NCBI GenBank assembly: GCA_963847595.1
Contig: CAWKAJ010000002.1
Location: forward strand, 62,001-126,000
Source: JACWAE01 sp963847595
GTDB lineage: Bacteria; Chloroflexota; Dehalococcoidia; SZUA-161
Length of the DNA stretch: 64,000 nucleotides
Direction: 5' to 3'
Positions 44,681-53,865 of this stretch are shown here, piece by piece. The notes beneath the pieces were generated by a model. That model saw only the letters and a list, made by a program, of their open reading frames with translations, was not told the DNA's origin and did no database searches. The translations under genes were made by a program, and so were the position numbers. How positions within the stretch are numbered: position 1 is the first letter of the stretch; each line of letters starts with the position of its first letter.

Positions 44681-47107
44681 TTAGTCTCTAAGCAGGCAAC
44701 TAAACGAGGCTACCCTATCGCCCGGCTCGACCTTCATCACGGTTACGCCCTGGGTGTCTCTGCCCAGAGATGGGATGTCATCAAGGGTGGTCCGTATTAC
44801 TATACCTTTGGCTGATATGAGCATAAGACCCTGACGGGGATGAACAACGGATGCAGCTATGACTTTGCCTGTCTTCTCTATTACCTTGAAAGTCCGCACG
44901 CCGCTACCGCCCCGTGCTTGAAGGGGATAAGCATTCAGGGGCGTACGTTTGCCGAAGCCATTGGCGCTGATTACGAAGAGATGAGCATTGGGGTCAACAA
45001 CATCCATAGCGACCACACGGTCGTCTGCAGCAACTCGGATGCCCCGCACACCGCCACTGGTTCGGGAAGCAGCCCGCAATTCGGAGACAGCGAACTTGAT
45101 TGATTGACCGTTCTCTGTTACCAGGATGACCTGGTCATCCGCCCCTGCAAGCCTGGCCGCAATCAGTTCATCGCCCTGCTCCAGGTCCATGGCGATAAGC
45201 CCGCTGGAGCGTACCGAAGAAAACTCAGCGAGGCTTGTTTTCTTGACCTCGCCTCTGCTGGTGGCGATGACCAGGAACTTGTCCTCTGAGAAGGCGACGA
45301 TAGCTACAACAGCAGTGACTCGCTCCTTGGTCTCCATTGAAACTAGATTAACGATAGGCATACCTCGGGCTGTCCGGGAGCTTTCCCTGGGGATGTCATA
45401 ACACTTTAGCTGGAATACGCGTCCCCGGTCGGTGAAGACAAGCAGGTTGTGGTGGGTGCTGGCGACAAGCAGTTGCCGAACGGTGTCTGCCTCCTTTGTC
45501 TCCATGCCTATGATCCCCCTACCCCCACGGTGCTGCTGCCGATAGACGTCTGTGGCTACTCTCTTGATGTATCCCCTATTGCTCAAGGTGACCACCATCG
45601 GCTGTTTGGGGATGAGGTCTTCGTCGCTAAAATCCTTGATTTCCTCATCGCTGATCTCAGTACGGCGAGCATCACCATATTTGGACTTCAGTTCCCCGAC
45701 TTCGTCCTTGATCAGGAAATCTATCTTCTTGGGATTGGCTAAGAGGTCCTCAAGGTATGCTATGGTTTTCAGAACCTCCGTGTATTCATCGGTAATTTTC
45801 TTGCGTTCCAGGGCTGCCAGACGACGCAGCTGCATCTCAAGGATAGCCTGCGCCTGAATCTGGGAGAGTTTAAAGTTCTTCATCAGGTTTTCGCGCGCTG
45901 ACTCTACGGTCTGGGAACGGCGTATGGTAGCGATAACCGCATCCAGGTTGTCAAGAGCGATCTTGAATCCCTCGAGGATGTGGGCCCGTTCTTTGGCTCG
46001 CTCCAGGTCGAATTTGGACCTGCGGGTAATAATTTGGCGGCGGAAGTCAACGTAGTTCAGGAGAGCGCCTTTGAGGGTGATCACTTTGGGCTGGCCATCT
46101 ACCAGGGCCAGCATATTGGCGAAGAAGGAGGACTGCATCGCAGTGTGCTTATACAGGTTGTTGAGAATCTGCTGCGCCTGCCCCTCTCGCCTTAGTTCGA
46201 TTACAATGCGCATTCCCTCTCTATCTGACTCGTCGCGTACCTCAGAGATTCCATCGATCCTTTTGTTTTTGGCGAGCTCAGCGATTTTCTCCACCAGCGT
46301 CGCTTTATTGGTCTGATAAGGCAGCTCGGTAATCACTATCTGGTACCTGCCCCCTTTGGCAGCTTCCTCGATGTGCGCTTTGGCCCTGACCACCATCCTG
46401 CCGTGGCCGGTAGTATAGGCGCTACTTATCCCTTCTCTCCCCTCCAAAATGCCGCCTGTGGGGAAGTCGGGGCCCGGAATTAGCTTTATGAGGTCATCGA
46501 TGGTGGCCTCGGGATTATCTATCAGGTATGAGATGCCATCGCAGAGCTCGCTGAGGTTATGCGGTGGGATATTGGTGGCCATGCCTACAGCTATGCCGGC
46601 AGCGCCGTTGAGGAGCAGATTGGGCAGCCTCGCCGGGAGAACCATGGGCTCTTTGAGACTACCATCGAAGTTCGGGGTGAAGTCGACGGTGTCTTTCTCG
46701 ATATCGGCCAGGATCTCGCCAGCGATGCGGGAGAGTCGGGCCTCAGTATATCTCATCGCCGCCGGTGGGTCATTGTCTATGCTGCCAAAATTGCCCTGTC
46801 CATCTACCAGCCTGTACCTCATGGAGAAATCTTGAGCCATACGCACCATGGCATCATAGACTGCGGTATCCCCGTGCGGGTGGTATTTGCCCAGAACTTC
46901 GCCGACGATACGTGCGCTCTTCTTATAGGGACTGTTATAGTGCAGTCCCATGTCGTTGAGGGCATAAAGTATTCTGCGTTGGACAGGCTTTAAGCCATCA
47001 CGGACATCAGGCAGGGCTCGAGAGACAATGACGCTCATGGCGTAGTCGAGATAAGAGTTTCTCATCTCGTCTTCGATCTTGACTGGCCTGACTGTCCCGA
47101 TCTCCAT
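44681..47107 (-). CDS. gyrA: DNA gyrase subunit A
   Basis: Type II topoisomerase subunit that breaks and rejoins DNA and, with GyrB, introduces negative supercoils. 808 residues. ATG 47107 has GGGAGGACT upstream. SYLDYAMSVIVSRALPDVRD, KKSARIVGEVLGKYHPHGDTA and the active-site Tyr in AAMRYTEARLS are present; the C-terminal pinwheel has six blades, and the GyrA-box appears as QQHRGGRGIIGM. No gyrB is close. Bases 46882-46979 of this gene recur as a diverged fragment at 59569-59667. Confidence 0.97.
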   Translation of the reverse strand: MEIGTVRPVKIEDEMRNSYLDYAMSVIVSRALPDVRDGLKPVQRRILYALNDMGLHYNSPYKKSARIVGEVLGKYHPHGDTAVYDAMVRMAQDFSMRYRLVDGQGNFGSIDNDPPAAMRYTEARLSRIAGEILADIEKDTVDFTPNFDGSLKEPMVLPARLPNLLLNGAAGIAVGMATNIPPHNLSELCDGISYLIDNPEATIDDLIKLIPGPDFPTGGILEGREGISSAYTTGHGRMVVRAKAHIEEAAKGGRYQIVITELPYQTNKATLVEKIAELAKNKRIDGISEVRDESDREGMRIVIELRREGQAQQILNNLYKHTAMQSSFFANMLALVDGQPKVITLKGALLNYVDFRRQIITRRSKFDLERAKERAHILEGFKIALDNLDAVIATIRRSQTVESARENLMKNFKLSQIQAQAILEMQLRRLAALERKKITDEYTEVLKTIAYLEDLLANPKKIDFLIKDEVGELKSKYGDARRTEISDEEIKDFSDEDLIPKQPMVVTLSNRGYIKRVATDVYRQQHRGGRGIIGMETKEADTVRQLLVASTHHNLLVFTDRGRVFQLKCYDIPRESSRTARGMPIVNLVSMETKERVTAVVAIVAFSEDKFLVIATSRGEVKKTSLAEFSSVRSSGLIAMDLEQGDELIAARLAGADDQVILVTENGQSIKFAVSELRAASRTSGGVRGIRVAADDRVVAMDVVDPNAHLFVISANGFGKRTPLNAYPLQARGGSGVRTFKVIEKTGKVIAASVVHPRQGLMLISAKGIVIRTTLDDIPSLGRDTQGVTVMKVEPGDRVASFSCLLRD

Positions 47108-47289
47108 GACTTAGTCCTCCCAGGAACTGGCGCCTTTTTTAGAATTTCACACGAATTCAGCGCACAATGGCAACAGTGTATCACGTTCAGCGGAGTTCGT
47201 CAAAGGGTGGGAAAGGAGGGCCCAACGCCGTCGCCGGGGATGAGGATGATGGTATGGGGGGTGTCCTTTGGGGTGTTATACTCAAGCAT

Positions 47290-47475
47290 GAAATGGGAGC
47301 CTTCCATTTCAATATGTTAAGCAATTCTTGTTTGGAGATATTATTCCAGAGGCTTATTTTGTTGAGGATATCGGAGAGGGTTCCTTTTGCTATTACTTTG
47401 TGTCCGAGGACAGTAATCCAACGAATTGAGAAGGCTAACGATATTATCGTCGCTGACTTGAGGTAGCTTTGGCAT
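47290..47475 (-). pseudogene. HicA-type toxin remnant
   Basis: An ATG at 47475 starts MPKLPQVSDDNIVSLLNSLDY, the usual HicA N-terminus. The middle with the catalytic GSH motif is missing, and a second frame carries a HicA-like tail: VIAKGTLSDILNKISLWNNIS and KQELLNILK. An internal deletion with frameshift has removed the active site. It overlaps the HicB-like remnant, as in intact hicBA pairs. Confidence 0.6.
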
Positions 47476-47628
47476 TCGATAGTTTTACCTCGGAGACGGT
47501 AAGGATAGTAATGGTCTCTGTAGTATCACCAAAATGGAGGCTCACAGCCTGTTTAATGTTCTCCAGGAGTTTGTCCAGAGTGCTGCCTTGAGTGAATATG
47601 TCTTCTCCTATCCCTCGGGCACACCAGG
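47444..47628 (-). pseudogene. HicB-type antitoxin remnant
   Basis: The frame reads WCARGIGEDIFTQGSTLDKL followed by LENIKQAVSLHFGD, matching the HicB partial RNase-H fold (TQGxTLxExxxNIxEAV). It ends TAA at 47444, inside the HicA-like start. Its N-terminal third cannot be found in frame. With the toxin remnant it forms a decayed hicBA module. Confidence 0.55.
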
Positions 47629-47904
47629 CTTAGCCATGGGAATATATTGCTATCTGCATGAGCATATTGAAACTCCGCTAAACCTCAAGCAACATTATGT
47701 CAACTAGCATTTCCCATATCAACTCAAGACGATAGTATGACCGGGCTCCACCACCGTCTGCGCAAATGATAAGCCCCCGTTTCGCTCGTGGTCAAGCCCA
47801 TATCTGCGGTCAAGGCATATCCGCCGGGAACTCGTGTCAAGTATGAGTATGTTTAAGCGGGTCCCAGTAAGATCGCTGAAGGGAGCCAGGTGCACGCACA
47901 TGCC

Positions 47905-48089
47905 TACCCCCGCGGAAACCCTTCATAGCCTTCATAGCCGTCACTGCCCACCAGTCACTGTCGATTGGCCCCGTGAGTCTTTGAGCGTTTCGGGCCGGGC
48001 TGTGGCCCGGAACCCGTCACAGCCGCCGGCTCAGCTCCGTCGGCATAGCTACCCGCGTGAAAACCCTTTATAGCCTTCATTGCCGTCAC
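47905..48089. repeat. Pair of 40-bp imperfect direct repeats around a primase-gene remnant
   Basis: Bases 47905-47944 and 48050-48089 match at roughly 85-90% (both contain ATAGCCTTCAT and GCCGTCAC). They bracket a fragment similar to the 3' end of the 913-residue primase-like gene. The pattern could reflect an insertion or recombination event. Confidence 0.6.
47955..48048 (-). pseudogene. 3' remnant of a primase/helicase-like gene
   Basis: Reads EPAAVTGSGPQPGPKRSKTH then GANRQ and a stop, closely matching the last residues of the protein at 51124-53865 (VSVTGSGTQPGRIRSKTHRA then NHQ). Similarity continues for 20 bases past the stop. Everything upstream is missing, so at least three related genes once existed here. 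Confidence 0.75.
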
Positions 48090-48151
48090 CGGGGTAGGAT
48101 GGATTCAATGTACACCAAAGTCAGGTAGAATAAAGAGACGGAGGTGTCGGC

Positions 48152-48400
48152 ATGCAAGTGATTGCGCAAGGAAGGTATACCATAGAATTCCGCCAGGAAG
48201 CGGTCAAACTGTTAACCGAGGAGAAGTTATCGTTACCAGAGGCAGCCCGCAGGTTGTCTTCGGGGCCTTCAACGATACGTTGCTGGGTAAAGGTATTTAA
48301 GGCTACCAAGCTGGGAGAAATTGGCAAGGGGCAAAGACCACTGACTGATGTTGAGATGTGTATACTTCAGAATAGGTACTTGGTCACCTGTCACGTCTAA
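48152..48400 (+). mobile_element. Truncated IS3-family orfA (transposase HTH)
   Basis: 82 codons. Reads YTIEFRQEAVKLLTEEKLSL then PEAARRLSSGPSTIRCWVKV, the helix-turn-helix of IS3/IS911 OrfA; after LTDVEMCI the similarity ends and the frame stops, so the leucine zipper and OrfB are lost. An IS relic. It overlaps by four bases the end of the convergent antitoxin gene. Confidence 0.7.
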
Positions 48401-48969
48401 CTAACGGAATTTCCTAGTGAATCGCGAATAGATTCGCGTTTCGCCATCTGGTTTGCACTGTCGATATTCTCCTTTTCAGGTATAACAACTTGAATACCCA
48501 GCGATGCAAGTAAGCGGGTTAGGAAAAGCGACGTAACTTCTTCCCAAGTTCTCCTCTCTCCGGAGAAAGCCAGCACAACAGGGTTGTCCTGTTCACCTAT
48601 TGCTACGTCCTTCAGAAAAGATTCGAACTTGTTTCTGTCCCTCTGCGACAGGCTATAAGTCAGTGTATCAATTACCTTGTCCAGAGTTACAAAGTGAGGC
48701 AAAATTTGTTTACGCCCCATTGCTCGGGTAAGCACAAGCCGAGCGAAAGTGGAAGGGCCTAACCCCTCCTCCTTGGCAATGTCACGCAGGCGTGTCAACT
48801 CCTCACCAGTTAGACGGACAGCCAAGAACGACGAACGCTTTTGTCTGGCTTGAGCTTTGTTAATCCTCGACTTGTATCCTTCAGCCAGCGGCCCACGTCC
48901 CTCCCAATACTTTCTTTCCTCCTCCAGTGATTGAAACTCTGGAACCCCAGTATCCTTCATTCTTTTCAT
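48397..48969 (-). CDS. CopG/BrnA-type ribbon-helix-helix antitoxin with extra domain
   Basis: 190 residues. The N-terminus VPEFQSLEEERKYWEGRGPL is the CopG-antitoxin signature, and SSFLAVRLTGEELTRLRDIA with LGPSTFARLVLTRAMG is a ribbon-helix-helix DNA-binding motif. The C-terminal 100 residues (DKVIDTLTYSLSQRDRNKFE, VVLAFSGERRTWEEV) are not recognised and make it about twice the usual length. It follows the BrnT-like toxin frame by 14 bases, the normal toxin-antitoxin order for brnTA. The antitoxin is intact although its toxin is interrupted. Confidence 0.75.
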   Translation of the reverse strand: MKRMKDTGVPEFQSLEEERKYWEGRGPLAEGYKSRINKAQARQKRSSFLAVRLTGEELTRLRDIAKEEGLGPSTFARLVLTRAMGRKQILPHFVTLDKVIDTLTYSLSQRDRNKFESFLKDVAIGEQDNPVVLAFSGERRTWEEVTSLFLTRLLASLGIQVVIPEKENIDSANQMAKRESIRDSLGNSVS

Positions 48970-48983
48970 AGTCCCACTCTTCC

Positions 48984-49259
48984 TTATCCTTTTCTTGCTT
49001 TGTTTCTGTATCTACGCTCGTAGTGTTCGCTCATTTCGAAAGCGGTTACTGGTCTGAACAACCCTTTACCAACTTGCTCAACCACCACGTTGAGATATTT
49101 GCCGGCCGCAGTTTGTCCGCTCAGGACATATGTTAGGTTACTTTCTCTCCTGCTTAGATGTGCCCCAAAGCAGATGTCTTCAACCTCCTCAGGGTTTACG
49201 TCGTGGCGCGCGATATGCTCGATATTTTCGTCATCCTATTCAAGCTCACTAATTCTCAA
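48984..49259 (-). pseudogene. BrnT-family toxin with an internal amber stop
   Basis: From a TTG at 49259 (AAGGGAAG upstream) the frame reads LRISELE, then TAG at 49238-49236, then DDENIEHIARHDVNPEEVED, ICFGAHLSRRESNLTYVLSG, VVVEQVGKGLFRPVTAFEMS and EHYERRYRNKARKG. This is a BrnT/DUF497 ribonuclease toxin; family members have Trp at the TAG position (E-W-D/DxxK-like), so TGG to TAG is the simplest change. The rest of the frame is fully open and the antitoxin follows. It is probably inactivated, unless the amber codon is read through. Confidence 0.75.
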
Positions 49260-49646
49260 TCACTTCTTCCCTTTGTTTAGGGTGTCACAATGTGACACAA
49301 TTGTCAAGACATGTATGTGCTTCATACTGTCCTTTCACATAGGCAAATCTCTATGCCTCAAGCGCATACAACCCTGAGATTCTGGCTATGGGGCTTATGA
49401 TAAGCGCGGCTTATAGTGCTTCAGCCTTTTCTGATGGCTTGTCACCGAAGTTCTTGATTATGATACAGCATAATCAGGATGGGATTTTTTGTAGGAAGAC
49501 TCATTGAAAGCTGAGGGTACATATGGATGAAATGTGACTTGGAGCAGCATCAGCAAAGTAATTTGTGTTATGGGCGCTTACACAGACTTGACAAATACCT
49601 GCAGATGGAGTATCTTCAATGTAGATACCATGAATGGAGGTTTGAA

Positions 49647-49889
49647 ATGAGAACCCGTGTCCAGAAATGGGGCAACAGCCTTGCCTTGCGTATCCCGAAA
49701 TCTTTCGCAACCGAAGTAGGACTCCAGAGAGAAACGTCTGTTGAGGTATCGCTGGCAGATGGGAAACTCGTTATCACACCCGTAACTGAACCGAAGCTGA
49801 ACCTTGAACAACTTCTGGCAAAGGTCACGAAAGAAAACTTGCATCACGAAGTTGATACGGGCCCCTTCACAGGTAATGAAACATGGTAA
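49647..49889 (+). CDS. mazE: MazE-type antitoxin (AbrB/SpoVT swapped-hairpin)
   Basis: 80 residues from ATG 49647, with TGGAGG seven bases upstream. MRTRVQKWGNSLALRIPKSF followed by ATEVGLQRETSVEVSLADGK is the typical MazE DNA-binding domain; the acidic tail binds the toxin. Its stop overlaps the mazF start. Binds and neutralises MazF and represses its own promoter. Confidence 0.92.
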   Translation: MRTRVQKWGNSLALRIPKSFATEVGLQRETSVEVSLADGKLVITPVTEPKLNLEQLLAKVTKENLHHEVDTGPFTGNETW

Positions 49890-50230
49890 GCTCGCGAACT
49901 TATGTTCCACAATGTGGGGATGTGGTACGGATTACCTTGAATCCGCAAGCAGGTCATGAACAAGCAGGACGTCGTCCTGCTGTGGTACTCTCACCTCAAA
50001 GCTATAACGGGAAAACTGGGCTAGCTATCCTTTGTCCCATTACCAACCAGATTAAAGGCTATCCATTCGAGGTTCTTATCCCTGCGGGGTTGTCGGTCGC
50101 GGGGGCGATCTTGTCCGACCAGGTCAAGAGCTTAGATTGGCGCGCTAGAAATGCAGAATTGGTCTGCACCTTGCCCACCGATACTATCTCGGAGGTGCTC
50201 CAGAAGTTGGTTACGTTGTTATCGCAGTAG
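49883..50230 (+). CDS. mazF: MazF-type endoribonuclease toxin
   Basis: 115 residues, overlapping mazE by seven bases. YVPQCGDVVRITLNPQAGHE, then QAGRRPAVVLSPQSYNGKTG, ILCPITNQIKGYPFEV and ILSDQVKSLDWRARNAE are hallmarks of the PemK/MazF ribonuclease family, including the Arg and Thr/Ser of the active site. Frame complete, so this module is likely functional. Confidence 0.93.
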   Translation: MVSSRTYVPQCGDVVRITLNPQAGHEQAGRRPAVVLSPQSYNGKTGLAILCPITNQIKGYPFEVLIPAGLSVAGAILSDQVKSLDWRARNAELVCTLPTDTISEVLQKLVTLLSQ

Positions 50231-51123
50231 GGAAATGCTTTTCAGAGCAATTTTCATAGCAATAAGACCTTTTGAATTACCTTAATCGGAGTGATAGAAG
50301 AGTAAGATCACCTCGGTTAATACCTTCCTTTCATTTCACAGACTGACATCCTATCTGAACTGTTAGCTACATACAAAATGTAGACCATCGACATCTTGCT
50401 GCTGGAAGCCTATTACAGACACCACCTTCACGGAGGAGGAATGTCCTATACAATGTCGCATGCAGAAAACAGTCGCACTATGTAAGTTATACGTACAATT
50501 CTGAAGCTATCCATGAGATATTACTGTGAGGACCATACGAAGCGCAAGAGGGCACCTTTGTCACAACCACTATATCAAACCGAGTACTTATCTGCTTCTG
50601 GCGTAGAAAAATAGTATGAACCAATGCAGGCAGTATTGCGCCAGAGCTGTTATTAATGGGCGCCTGTCAGCGGACCAACAAGATCACGGGTGAGTCATCA
50701 ATTCACGAACACTGGGATGTTTGATTTATTTGTACTATGACCATATTTCCGACAAGCAGTTATTCAGTATTCTACCGCAATCTACTTCTCTACTGACTCC
50801 GTCATTATTCTAAGGCGACTCGCTCGATGAGACCCTCGAAAACGCTTCCATTCAAGGGGCTATTTTCTCCCCATAGATCCGATAAACCATGTCTCCGATG
50901 CCTCCATTTTCAGGTCCGGGGTCAAGACAGCGCACACTGCGAAACACTATTTCAGGCAGTTTCTTTTTCCTCGAGTCGCCTATTCCGCTGTCATCTCCCA
51001 TAGCGCGTTGATTTCAAGCAGGACAGGGAGCAGAGCCTTGGGGCACATCGTTCCCGTTGACTTCTGGGTATTCAGGAACGGGTCGAAAACCAACTAGCCT
51101 TGGTAGCCGTCACTGCCCACCAT
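50231..51123. other. Gap of 0.9 kb without a recognised gene
   Basis: Mostly AT-rich sequence with short broken frames. On the minus strand, 50852-51001 encodes a possible 49-residue protein (MGDDSGIGDSRKKKLPEIVF then RSVRCLDPGPENGG) and 50980-51048 a 22-residue one that overlaps it; neither has a ribosome site or recognised family. The end near 51103 is similar to 47934-48021. Probably decayed element sequence. Confidence 0.45.
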
Positions 51124-53865
51124 TCACTGGTGATTAGCCCTGTGAGTCTTGGAGCGTATCCGGCCAGGCTGTGTTCCGGAACCCGTCACACTGACCGGAG
51201 CGGCTTCCTCAGCAGCAGGCTCGGTCGGCGCCTCAATGCCCCACCTATCGCAGACACTCGTCAGCTGCCCGGGCTGAATATAGTACATCACGCCTGTGGC
51301 AGTCCTCTTCTTCGATCTGGGACTGTGCAACAGGCCGAGGTTTTTCAAGCTGTATCCGACACTCTGCGGCACATCCCTGGGCAAATGGCTCCCTGCCAGA
51401 ACCTGCCTGAGCTGCCCTTCCATCTCCTTTGCGGCAATCCATTTAGCCTCAGCTCCATCTTTTCCCACCAGGGATACCAATACTTCCATCAAGGCCAGGT
51501 CGAATTCCTCGAGCCCGCTGTCCGAGCCCTCAGCTGAGGCCTCGCGGGCATACTCCACCAGCCGATCCAACACGCCATCGGCCCCACGCTCGTCCAGGAG
51601 CTTGGCCACGGAGAACAGGGGCAGCCACAATTCGTGGTCCCGGTTCAGGAGTATCCTGAGGCTGGCTTCGTCGGCGTAGAGCTGCCTCACCTCAGGGAAG
51701 TGGCCCAGCGCGAAGCAATACAGCTCGTGTCTCATGCCGGCCCAGTCCTCGCCGTTATCGGAAAGCTCCACCCTGCCGATTTCGGGGTTCTCGGTCCTCA
51801 ACATGTTTATAGATATGCACCGGCTGCCCAGGATGTCCTCTATGGGGTCTATGCTGGCGATCATCTTGGGGCTGTACACGTCGTACTGTATCGCCATCAA
51901 ACCTTTATCCGGGACGGCCTCCGCCCTGATGGCGGCGGCCCCCTTCTTGCACCCCGCCCTGAGTAGGCCCAGGAGCTCGCGGCTGTCCCGGTCCCTGGCC
52001 CCTCTCAGATTCTCCGCCTCGTCCAGGCCCACGCAACACCGGGAGGACTGCACCAACCTGAAGGTGGCGCTGGGGGTGATGCCGGAGGCCAGCACCATGT
52101 TGAATGCCAGCTTGGAGGCGAGCCTCATGGTCTGGGTCTTGCCGGTGCCCTTAAACCCGTAGAGGTGCAGATAGGGGTAGCTGGTGAACAGCGGGAACAG
52201 ATAGCTCGCCATGCACCATATGGCCAGGATCTCTGCCTCCACGGGGTCCCTGAAATCTATGTGCCTTCTCACTATGCCCAGCAGCCTGGAGAAGGTTTGG
52301 CCAGGGTCCGGGTCATCTCCATCCAGGAACCTGTCTATATCGGCCTTCCTCCAGCGCTTCTCGCAGGGGGCTTTGGGTTCGCTCCGGAACAGGACGCGTT
52401 GCCCCCTTATCTCAAGCCCTCTCCCGTACGGCTCCAGCCTCTGCCTGTCGCTGGTGATCAGATAGGGCCTGGTAACTACCCTATTATCGATTTTCATATC
52501 CAAAGCCACGCTTACCACCCCTATTTGCTCCAGGTAGTCCAGCGCGGGGTGTATGGCCAGGCACGCGCCTTCATCGATATCCTCTGCACCAATGCCTGCG
52601 GCCCTTTCCTCCTCACCTCTGGCCTCCTTCAGGTGTGCTGCAAACTGCCCGCGGGTGATGCCCAGGCCCTTGACCACCTTCCTCCGGTATTGAGGCAGAT
52701 CGAACTCGGCCAACGTGGCCATGAAGCGGAAGAGCCCTTCCACCTCGTCAGCCCGGCGCGCGCCGTTAAGTGCCGCGATACGCCCCAGCATGCTATCGAC
52801 GAGATCGGGTGATTTGTTCAACAGGCTCCTAAACTGGTCCTTGGAACAGCGTAGAGGTCCCTTGGCGGATTCATAGAGGTCTCTCCCGTGCGTGGCCGCT
52901 GGGACCAGGTAAGGCATGATGCCTATACCTTTGGTGATGCGCTTGCCCAGGGCAAGCGCATCACCAAAGGCGTCAGGGATAAAACAAATATAAATTGGGT
53001 CGCGGCCCGCCAGAAGCGGCAGCCACTGCTCCGGCAGCGTGCCCCGCGGCACAAACAGGCAATTCACTGACCAATCCACCAGAGCCATAAGGTCCCCGAA
53101 GCTCAGCACGATGACTAGCTCCCCCTTGTCGCCCTCGGCCACCGATCGTAAGGGCAAACCTTTCACAAGTTCATTTGGGGGCAGGTCCAGGTATGTGGGC
53201 CAGGTAGACTTTTCCAGGGCTTTCCCTGTCATAAATACCACCCGACCCCGGGAGTGGACCGGAATGGTGACCCTGTTTTGAAAGAAGTCGCTGCCGTCCT
53301 CTCTGAGCACACCGGCCTTTTTGGCCAACTCGATATCGAAGCCCTTCCCGGCCAGATACTGGGCCAGGTTGGCTCCCTGAGCCCATCCTAGCTTTAGTTT
53401 CATCACTGAAGCTTCATCCTGAGCAACCTTTTCCACCACTTCCTCCAGGCGAGCCCTATCTTGCACCAGGGCCTTGTGATAGAGATCGACTGTGGCCTCC
53501 AGGACATCCCCCATGGCTCTGAGTTCCAGCTCTGATGGTGCATCCGGTTGGGGCAGCGCGGGCTTCAGTATCCCTGCCCTGTCGGCAAGCATGTTCCTGG
53601 CTTGTATGAAATCCACCCCCTTCAATTCCCGAACCAGGTCGAATACATCTCCCCACCTGGCGCACCCGGAACAGCGGTAGGATTGGTCATCGACGTACAC
53701 CGCGAAGCCTGCATGGCCGCCCTGGGGCAAAGGACAGGGGCACTTGAGCTCCGACGGAACAGTTTCATCGAATCCTGGGAAGTCGGGAACGAACTCAGGC
53801 AGCACGTCCTGGATGGGATTGGCTGCCCTCACCTCCTCTGTGAACCCTGTTGTGATTCCTTTCAT
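51124..53865 (-). CDS. Primase/helicase-like mobile-element replication protein, paralogue 1 (zinc finger and ATPase intact)
   Basis: 913 residues. N-terminal DnaG-like CHC2 zinc finger: KCPCPLPQGGHAGFAVYVDD then QSYRCSGCARWGDVFDLVRE, Cys42/Cys44, His51, Cys65/Cys68. Next a TOPRIM-like region (about residues 245-320) whose conserved Glu is missing (ELVIVLSFGDLMALV) and whose acidic pair is PDAFGD. A superfamily 3/DUF927-like ATPase follows, with Walker A LYGFKGTGKTQTM near residue 573 and Walker B CCVGLDEAENL near 612. The C-terminal 200 residues are a helical/winged domain. Divergent to a paralogue 2 kb away. Probable plasmid or ICE replication protein, deficient in priming chemistry. Confidence 0.8.
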   Translation of the reverse strand: MKGITTGFTEEVRAANPIQDVLPEFVPDFPGFDETVPSELKCPCPLPQGGHAGFAVYVDDQSYRCSGCARWGDVFDLVRELKGVDFIQARNMLADRAGILKPALPQPDAPSELELRAMGDVLEATVDLYHKALVQDRARLEEVVEKVAQDEASVMKLKLGWAQGANLAQYLAGKGFDIELAKKAGVLREDGSDFFQNRVTIPVHSRGRVVFMTGKALEKSTWPTYLDLPPNELVKGLPLRSVAEGDKGELVIVLSFGDLMALVDWSVNCLFVPRGTLPEQWLPLLAGRDPIYICFIPDAFGDALALGKRITKGIGIMPYLVPAATHGRDLYESAKGPLRCSKDQFRSLLNKSPDLVDSMLGRIAALNGARRADEVEGLFRFMATLAEFDLPQYRRKVVKGLGITRGQFAAHLKEARGEEERAAGIGAEDIDEGACLAIHPALDYLEQIGVVSVALDMKIDNRVVTRPYLITSDRQRLEPYGRGLEIRGQRVLFRSEPKAPCEKRWRKADIDRFLDGDDPDPGQTFSRLLGIVRRHIDFRDPVEAEILAIWCMASYLFPLFTSYPYLHLYGFKGTGKTQTMRLASKLAFNMVLASGITPSATFRLVQSSRCCVGLDEAENLRGARDRDSRELLGLLRAGCKKGAAAIRAEAVPDKGLMAIQYDVYSPKMIASIDPIEDILGSRCISINMLRTENPEIGRVELSDNGEDWAGMRHELYCFALGHFPEVRQLYADEASLRILLNRDHELWLPLFSVAKLLDERGADGVLDRLVEYAREASAEGSDSGLEEFDLALMEVLVSLVGKDGAEAKWIAAKEMEGQLRQVLAGSHLPRDVPQSVGYSLKNLGLLHSPRSKKRTATGVMYYIQPGQLTSVCDRWGIEAPTEPAAEEAAPVSVTGSGTQPGRIRSKTHRANHQ

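Noticed and set aside
46449..46993. Long plus-strand frames opposite gyrA
   Set aside because: Antisense shadows of a highly conserved gene.
47167..47466. 99-codon plus-strand frame after gyrA
   Set aside because: The opposite strand carries HicA/HicB-like remnants that explain the sequence better.
47719..47901. 60-codon minus-strand frame
   Set aside because: No ribosome site and no family; it lies in decayed sequence.
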